Source of the DNA: Anas platyrhynchos
Lineage: Eukaryota; Chordata; Aves; Anseriformes; Anatidae
Assembly: GCF_047663525.1 (NCBI RefSeq)
Contig: NC_092603.1
Location: forward strand, 785,501 to 849,500
Length of the DNA: 64,000 nucleotides
Direction: 5' to 3'
Position 1 is the first letter of the stretch. Each line of letters begins with the position of its first letter. Below the pieces are notes generated by a model. The model was not told the origin of the DNA. It searched no databases and saw only the letters and a list, made by a program, of their open reading frames with translations. Below, in pieces: positions 58,466-64,000 of this stretch. The translations under genes were made by a program, and so were the position numbers.

Positions 58466-58711
58466 TTTTCCCTGGGGGGTCAGCGCCAGCGAGCTGACTC
58501 AGGGCCTGTGGAGCTCTCAGAAAGGCAACTTTTTTTTTGTTTGTGCTTGTTTGCTGCTTGTTTTGGCTTTGATGCTTACAAGTTGAAGCTTTTTTGACGA
58601 AAAGGAGAAGAAATCAGAGCATCGGGAGCTTGTCTCTTGTCGGAGCACGGCGCTGCCAAGAAACAATTTAATTTATTTAATTTATTCACGCAAGGAGCCG
58701 TTGGATGGCGT

Positions 58712-58717
58712 AATAAA
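58712..58717 (+). terminator. Poly(A) signal downstream of the H3-like gene
   Basis: AATAAA 247 bp after the stop. I found no canonical histone 3' stem-loop after the stop, so the mRNA is probably polyadenylated, as for replacement variants. Confidence 0.5.
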
Positions 58718-59460
58718 AGCACGGTACTCGTGCCAAAAGGCTCCCTTGAGCAACCTCTTGTGTTTGGAAAGCGACCTGATGGAAAAAAAAAAAACCTACC
58801 TCGTGGAGAAGAGTGAATTACAAACCCTGGGCTGTAATTTTGGTTTGGCGGAGATCTGAGCCGCTGCGGTTTGTCGATGGCCTGATTTAAGTTTTTGGGG
58901 CCCTGGGGATGAAAGCGGCCGCCCTCCTCGGTGCCTTTTCTGGTGTTTTTTGCTCTTTCCTAGCCTGGTAAGCCGAATTTTTGTGAGTGAGGCACAGCGA
59001 GGAGGTGGTGAAATGGTGATAAAAGCCTGGCCCCACAGCCCAGCAACGATTGTGGCACCGAGCGACCTGGGCAGGACCAGGATGTGGTTTTGGTGCAATT
59101 TCTCCTTTTTATGGGTTGAAAGCGCTCGGTGCGAGCTAAAAATAACCCAAGTCCCCCCCCCCGGCCCCATTTCAGATCCACGAAAGGGATCCCTGAGGGC
59201 TCTGGATCCCTGTTACCGCCTTCACCCACCCTCGTGGTGTTTATTTTCCCTTAAATCTCATAATTTTCCCCTTAAAAATTGCCTTTCCTCCTGTCTCTGG
59301 GCGTCTGTTATCTTATAAAACTCCCTTAAAACCTCATTAGAGCAAATAGCCCCGATCTCACGCTAATTCCACCCAATATCACCACGCGTTTACTCTAATA
59401 CAGCTCCGGGCAATGCCCATTTTAATGGGGAAAATAAATTAATTTGTTTTTTTTTTTCAG

Positions 59461-60141
59461 GGCCTGAGGCGGGTTTTAAAGGATTTCCCCCAGGTAAGAA
59501 GTGGAAAATTTTATTATAAATCCCTTTTTTTCTGGTGAGAAAAACTTCAGGGCTGTGTGAGTTCACAATCCATAAATGGACTTTTTCACTTAAAAAAACC
59601 CTTTTACAACACATCTATTATCTCCTCCATGATAAATTTCTCCTTTTTTGGGGGCATTTCTCCCCATTTTTTGGGTGTGCACGTGGCTGGGTGTGACCTG
59701 ACCTGGGCTCAGTGCTGTGTTGGGGAGGATTTGACCACCCCTGTGCCTGCTCCCGTGGGGAATTTGGTGCTCCAGGTGATGATGAACCAGCTCCTGATCC
59801 TTTTTTTTTAACAAAATAATGAAAAAAAACAACAAGGAAGGGGACAGCTGGAAGGTGCATGCCTCAACCTAGAGAGAAAACCCACCAAGAGAGGCTAAAT
59901 GTGCTAATTCCTTATTTTTTCCTCTTTTTTTTTTTCTGTATTTTTTCCTTTTTTTCAGGCATGTGCCAGTGGAAAATCATCTGAGAATTCAAGAAATCCA
60001 CCAGAACCTGCAGAGGGCAGAGCTGAGATTTCTGCAGGAGGAGGAAGAGGCCAGAATCACCAAAATAGTGGGGAAAAAAAACACAATTTTGGTCCAAACA
60101 GCCACGATGCTACACAGAAAACACCAGGAGCTTGATATCAG
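59461..60141 (+). CDS. Two candidate exons of an unidentified gene
   Basis: 59461-59493 is a 33-bp mini-exon with a long T-tract ending in cag and a CAG|GTAAGA donor. 59959-60141 (183 bp) also has a T-tract acceptor and an AG|GTGGGG donor. In one frame the second exon reads as an amphipathic, coiled-coil-like stretch (LRIQEIHQNLQRAELRFLQ, then EEEEARITKIV and MLHRKHQELDIR). In the frame that continues the mini-exon it is also open but looks non-protein-like. I do not recognise it. It could belong to the H3-like transcription unit or to a separate gene. Confidence 0.3.
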
Positions 60142-60529
60142 GTGGGGAAAACCCCACGGTGCTGAGCTTTGGGACCTAATTTCCTTTTTTTTTCCCCATT
60201 TTTTGCTCTCATTCAGCGCCGGTTTCTTCCTCCAGGATCCTAAAAACACGAGCAAAAGGAGGATTTTTCCCTCAAAAAGCACTTTCTCTGGGAAAATGCT
60301 TCCTGCTGGCCTGGGTGCAATTTCCTTTGTTTTTTTTTTTTTTGTTTTTTTTTTTTCCATTTTCCCCTCTTTCTGGCAAATATTAAATGGTGAAATGGGA
60401 ACCCTGGCGCAGCGCTTCCTACGGGGAAGGGCGGAGATGAGGACACTTCCCCTATTTTGCTGTTTTTAGGACTTATTTCAGCAATTCTGAAACCCGAAGC
60501 AATCGCACTGGGTTTTGGGTCCATTTCTG

Positions 60530-61060
60530 TGCATTTAAGGGGAGTTTGGGGTCTTCCGTTGCATTTAAGGGGAATTTTGGGTCCGTCCTGTTGCATTTAA
60601 AGGGATTTTGGGGTCTTCTGTTGCATTTAAAGGGAATTTTGGGTCCGTCCTGTTGTATTTAAAGGGAATTTTGGGTCCATCCTGTTGCATTTAAGGGGAA
60701 TTTTGGGTCCATCCTGTTGCATTTAAAGGGAATTTTGGGTCCGTCCTGTTGCATTTAAGGGGAATTTTGGGTCCGTCCTGTTGCATTTAAGGCGAATTTT
60801 GGGTCCGTCCTATTGCATTTAAAGGGATTTTGGGTCCGTCCTGTTGCATTTAAGGGGAATTTTGGGTCAGTCCTGTTGCGTTTAAAGGGATTTTGGGTCC
60901 ATCCTGTTGCATTTAAAGGGAATTTGGGTCCGTCCTGTTGCATTTAAAGGGATTTTGGGTCCGTCCTGTTGCATTTAAAGGGATTTTGGGTCCGTCCTGT
61001 TGCATTTAAGGGGAATTTGGGGTCTTCTGTTGCATTTTAGGGGAATTTGGGGTTTGTCCA
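60530..61060. repeat. 31-bp array (GTTGCATTTAAAGGGATTTT)n
   Basis: About 16 units of 31-33 bp ending in GGGTCCGTCCT, downstream of the B30.2 gene. Confidence 0.85.
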
Positions 61061-61170
61061 AGCCTGGCGTGGAGCAAGAGGGTGAAATTTAATTTGGGTG
61101 AATCCTTTCTGCCTGGAAAAAAGAGGTGAAAGAAAAACCAAACGGAGCCGGGGCTGGTTTTTAGGTGCTG

Positions 61171-61176
61171 TTTATT
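61171..61176 (-). terminator. Poly(A) signal of the B30.2 gene
   Basis: Minus-strand AATAAA about 70 bp after the stop codon at 61245-61243. Confidence 0.7.
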
Positions 61177-61242
61177 GAGCGAGTGGCGGGACGCGGCGGC
61201 GGGGAGGCGTTTGGGGTGAAACCCGAGGCTTTTGGGGAATTT

Positions 61243-63399
61243 TTAGGGGCAGAAAGTGAGCAGGGCCGGCCCTTCTCCCAACCACAGCAGGGGTCTCAGC
61301 CTCTCCCCGGCGAAGGCTGCGGGGGGAAAGGCGAAAATCTCCACCTCGCTATCGGCGTCCCGAAAAGCCACCCTCCCTCCCCCGTAATCCAGGGCCACCT
61401 CGATGCGTTTCGGCACCCGGGCCAGGTGCAGGCAGGTGGGACTTGGCCAGGTGAGCGCCCTCAATTGCCCCAACCACTGCCCCACAGCCCAAACGCCCCG
61501 CGCGGGGCTCAACCCGAAACATCCCTTGCGGGGCACGAATTCCCGAGCCACCCCCAAAGCCCAGTCGGGTCCCGGTGACACCTCCACCGCCCAACGGTGC
61601 CGTCCTGCGGCGAAACCCTGGCGGCCCAAAACGCACCGAAGAGCCTCGAAACGCTCCGAGCTCCCCGGAGGAGGGTCCCGAGGGGTTTTGCGCCGCCGGG
61701 CGCTGCGGCCGTCCGGGGACACCAGGATTTGGGGGTGAGCGGTGGCCGGGTCCAGGGTGACGTTCGCTGGGGGGACAAAAGGGTTCGGGGCTTGAGTCCT
61801 GATTATTTGGTGCATCCCGTTATCAGCTCCAAATAGTGCACCCCAATATCGGCTTCGGGTTTTGCTCTAGGGCGTCAGATCCAAATATTGCACCCCAATA
61901 TCAGCTCTGGGTCTTGGTCCCAATTATCGACTCCAAATATTGATCCGGATTATCAATTTTGGGAGTCGAACCCGATTTTCAGCTCCAAATATTGCTCCAG
62001 ATTATCAGTTTTGGGAGCTGAACCCAATTATCAGCTCCAAATATTGCTCCAGATTATCAATTTTGGGAGTCGAACCCAATTATTGGCTCCAAATATTGCT
62101 CCAGATTATCAGTTTTGGGAGTCGAACCCAATTATCAGCTCCAAATATTGCTCCAGAACACCGGTTTTGGGAGCTGAACCCAATTATCAGCTCCAAATAT
62201 TGCTCCAGATTATCAGTTTGGGAGCTGAACCCGATTATCAGCTCCAAATATCGCTCCAGATTATCAGTTTTGGGAGTCAAACCCAATTATCAACTCCAAA
62301 TATTGCACATCCTATCAGCTCTGGATCTTGCACCTGCTCCAGATATTGCTCCAGAATATCAGTTTTGGGAGTCGAACCCGATTACCAGCTCCAAATATTG
62401 CTCCAGATTATCAGTTTTGGGAGTCAAACCCAATTATCAGCTCCAAATATTGCTCCAGATTATTAGTTTGGGGAGTCGAACCCAATTATCAGCTCCAAAT
62501 ATTGCTCCAGATTATCAATTTTGGGGAGCTGAACCCGATTATCAACTCCAAATATTGCTCCAGATTATCAATTTTGGGGAGCTGAACCCGATTTTCAGCT
62601 CCAAATATTGCTCCAGATTATCAGTTTGGGGAGTTGAACCCGATTTTCAGCTCCAAATATTGCTCCAGATTATCAGTTTGGGGAGTTGAACCCAATTAAC
62701 AGCTCCAAATATTGCTCCAGATTATCAATTTTGGGAGTCAAACCTGATTATCAGCTCCAAATATTGCTCCAGATTATCAGTTTTGGGAGTCGAACCCAAT
62801 TATCAACTCCAAATACTGCTCCAGAATCTCAGCTCTGGGTTTTTCAGCCCCAAATATTTGATATTAAACCAGAACTCGAGGTCTAAACGTGGCCCTGACG
62901 CCGGATTTACCTTTCTGGTACCCCCCCAGGTCTTCCTCCAGGGAGCAAGCCAGGACATCTGAAAACAGAGAAAAAACCCAAAGATTTACAGCCCTGCGTC
63001 CAGCCCCTCCTTCCCCACCTCTTCTGGGCATTAAGAACTAATTAATGCCCTGAACACTTAATTAAAGCCCTGATTTAATCACTAATTAATTGTCTGCAGC
63101 TCTCCCTCCCTTAAGGGAGCTATAATGGGTCTCTAGGGTGAAAATTATTATTTTTTTTTAATTTCAATTAACGGGTGTTTGGTGAATTTGGACTTCCCAA
63201 CCCAATTTTGCCAGCTCTTGGGACGCCTGCCCCCCACCCAGGCTTCATTTTCTGCTCATGAAATCACTGTTTTTTGCCCCATTTTCCCCTCCAGGTACCT
63301 TTGAGCCTCTCCACCACCGCTTCCAGGGCGTTGTTTTTTTGGGAGAAGTCCTCGAGCTCCGCTTCGAGCTCCAGCGGCCGCGGCCTCTGCTCCGTGCTC
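61243..63399 (-). CDS. 3' end of a butyrophilin/TRIM-type B30.2 gene, runs off right edge
   Basis: Exons in transcript order: about 63399-63299 (coiled coil: ELEAELEDFSQKNNALEAVV), 62958-62911 (VLACSLEEDLGGYQK), 61766-61243 (PRY-SPRY). Phases agree at every junction. PRY starts ANVTLDPATAHPQILVS; SPRY carries CVLGRQGFAAGRHRWAVEVS, WALGVAREFVPRKG, GVWAVGQW, RIEVALDYGGGRVAF and ends LLTFCP. This style (GVARE.. RKG.. GVWAVGQW) is that of avian butyrophilin and TRIM7/10/27-type B30.2 domains, which bind phospho-antigens or protein ligands. It is not the RNF39 SPRY moved away, as strand and linker exons differ. The upstream boundary of the first exon is uncertain, and RING/B-box or Ig exons would lie beyond 64000. 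Confidence 0.85.
61850..62840. repeat. 52-bp minisatellite in the last B30.2-gene intron
   Basis: About 18 units of 52 bp: CTCCAAATATTGCTCCAGAT, TATCAGTTTTGGGAGTCGAA, CCCAATTATCAG. It lies between the PRY-SPRY exon and the exon at 62911. Confidence 0.85.
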
Positions 63400-63479
63400 C
63401 TCGTTGGGGGGAAAATCAGAATATTTAACACCACCGCTCCTGGCCAGAAAACCCCAAATCCCCCCCAAAAATGTGCTGT

Positions 63480-64000
63480 AAAGCCGGGGAGAAGCAAAAA
63501 ATAGAGGATTTTGTGCCCAAAAATAGAGGGTTTTGTGCCCCAAAATAGAGGATTTCATGGCGCAGAAATAGAGGATTTTGTGCCCCAAAGTAGAGGAGTT
63601 TTGTGCTCCAAAATTGAGTTTTGGTGGTGTTTTTTTTGGTGCCCAAAAATAGACAATTTTATGGCCTAAAAATAGAGGGTTTTATGACCCCAAAGTAGAG
63701 GTATTTGGGCCTCCGAAATAGCAGAGTTTTGTGCCCCCAGAATAGAGGGGGTTTGGAGCCAAAAATAGAGATTTTTTTATGCCCCCAAAATAGTCTTTTT
63801 GTGCCCCCAAAATAGAGGAGTTTTGTGGCCTCCAAGTAGGGGATTTTTGTGGCCCAAAATAGAGGAATTTATGGCCCCAAAATAGAGGTTTTTTTGTGCC
63901 CCAAAGTAGCCAGGTTTGGGGCCCCAAAATGGAGTCCTTTTTGTGCCCCCAAAGTAGAGGGGTTTTGTGCCCAAAAATAGAGGATTTTATGGCCCAAAAA
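63480..64000. repeat. (CCCCAAAATAGAGGATTTTGTG)n array
   Basis: About 20 units of 20-28 bp, in an intron of the B30.2 gene on the minus strand, continuing past the window edge. Confidence 0.8.

Noticed and set aside
61243-61815. The minus-strand PRY-SPRY as the missing RNF39 C-terminus
   Set aside because: Opposite strand, 26 kb away, with its own upstream coiled-coil and linker exons in matching phase and its own poly(A) signal.
1-64000. CRISPR array, phage, retroviral or transposon copy
   Set aside because: The arrays are eukaryotic minisatellites without spacers; no reverse transcriptase, integrase, capsid, transposase, LTR or terminal inverted repeat was recognised.
1-64000. An MHC class I or class II gene
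   Set aside because: No alpha-1/2/3 or Ig-like exon motif was seen; only the framework genes are present.

Overview
The window looks like part of a GC-rich avian microchromosome. It holds small, intron-dense vertebrate genes whose introns are almost entirely G-rich or C-rich minisatellites. I saw no LINE, SINE, LTR or DNA-transposon copy. The gene order matches the framework of the mammalian MHC class I region, which is poorly covered in many bird assemblies. The bird assignment is inferred from base composition and gene set, not from a species-specific marker.

Layout, left to right: ABCF1 5' half (-, runs off the left edge); a bidirectional CCAAT-rich promoter; GNL1 (+, all 12 coding exons intact, 574 aa); RPP21 (-, tail to tail with GNL1); TRIM39 (+, head to head with RPP21); an RNF39-like RING gene (+); PPP1R11 (-); POLR1H/ZNRD1 (-); MGAT1 (+, single coding exon, 447 aa); a one-exon gene for a very divergent histone H3-like protein (+); two candidate exons of an unidentified gene (+); and the 3' end of a butyrophilin/TRIM-type B30.2 gene (-, runs off the right edge). 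From ABCF1 to POLR1H the order is that of human 6p21.3, with TRIM39 inverted. MGAT1 lies on human 5q35 near TRIM7, TRIM41 and RACK1, the genes that sit beside the chicken B complex, so the window joins two blocks that are separate in mammals.

The genes are functionally mixed. ABCF1, GNL1, RPP21 and POLR1H serve translation, GTPase/nucleolar work, tRNA processing and RNA polymerase I. TRIM39, the RNF39-like gene, PPP1R11 and the B30.2 gene belong to ubiquitin or immune families. MGAT1 acts in N-glycan maturation.

Two observations stand out. (1) The H3-like gene at 58115-58465 has a TATA/CCAAT promoter, keeps the H3 N-terminus (ARxKQ) and the LCA-HAKR signature, and has lost the K9/S10 region. 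(2) In at least five genes the tandem arrays contain copies of the neighbouring exon edge: the MGAT1 3' splice site about 17 times, the POLR1H terminal exon 4 times, the PPP1R11 exon 2 donor 6 times, the GNL1 exon 12 start 4 extra times, and the ABCF1 donor 5 times. Expansion therefore seems to start at splice junctions. Isolated 1-nt frame discrepancies in five genes, mostly at homopolymers, are more likely assembly errors than gene death.
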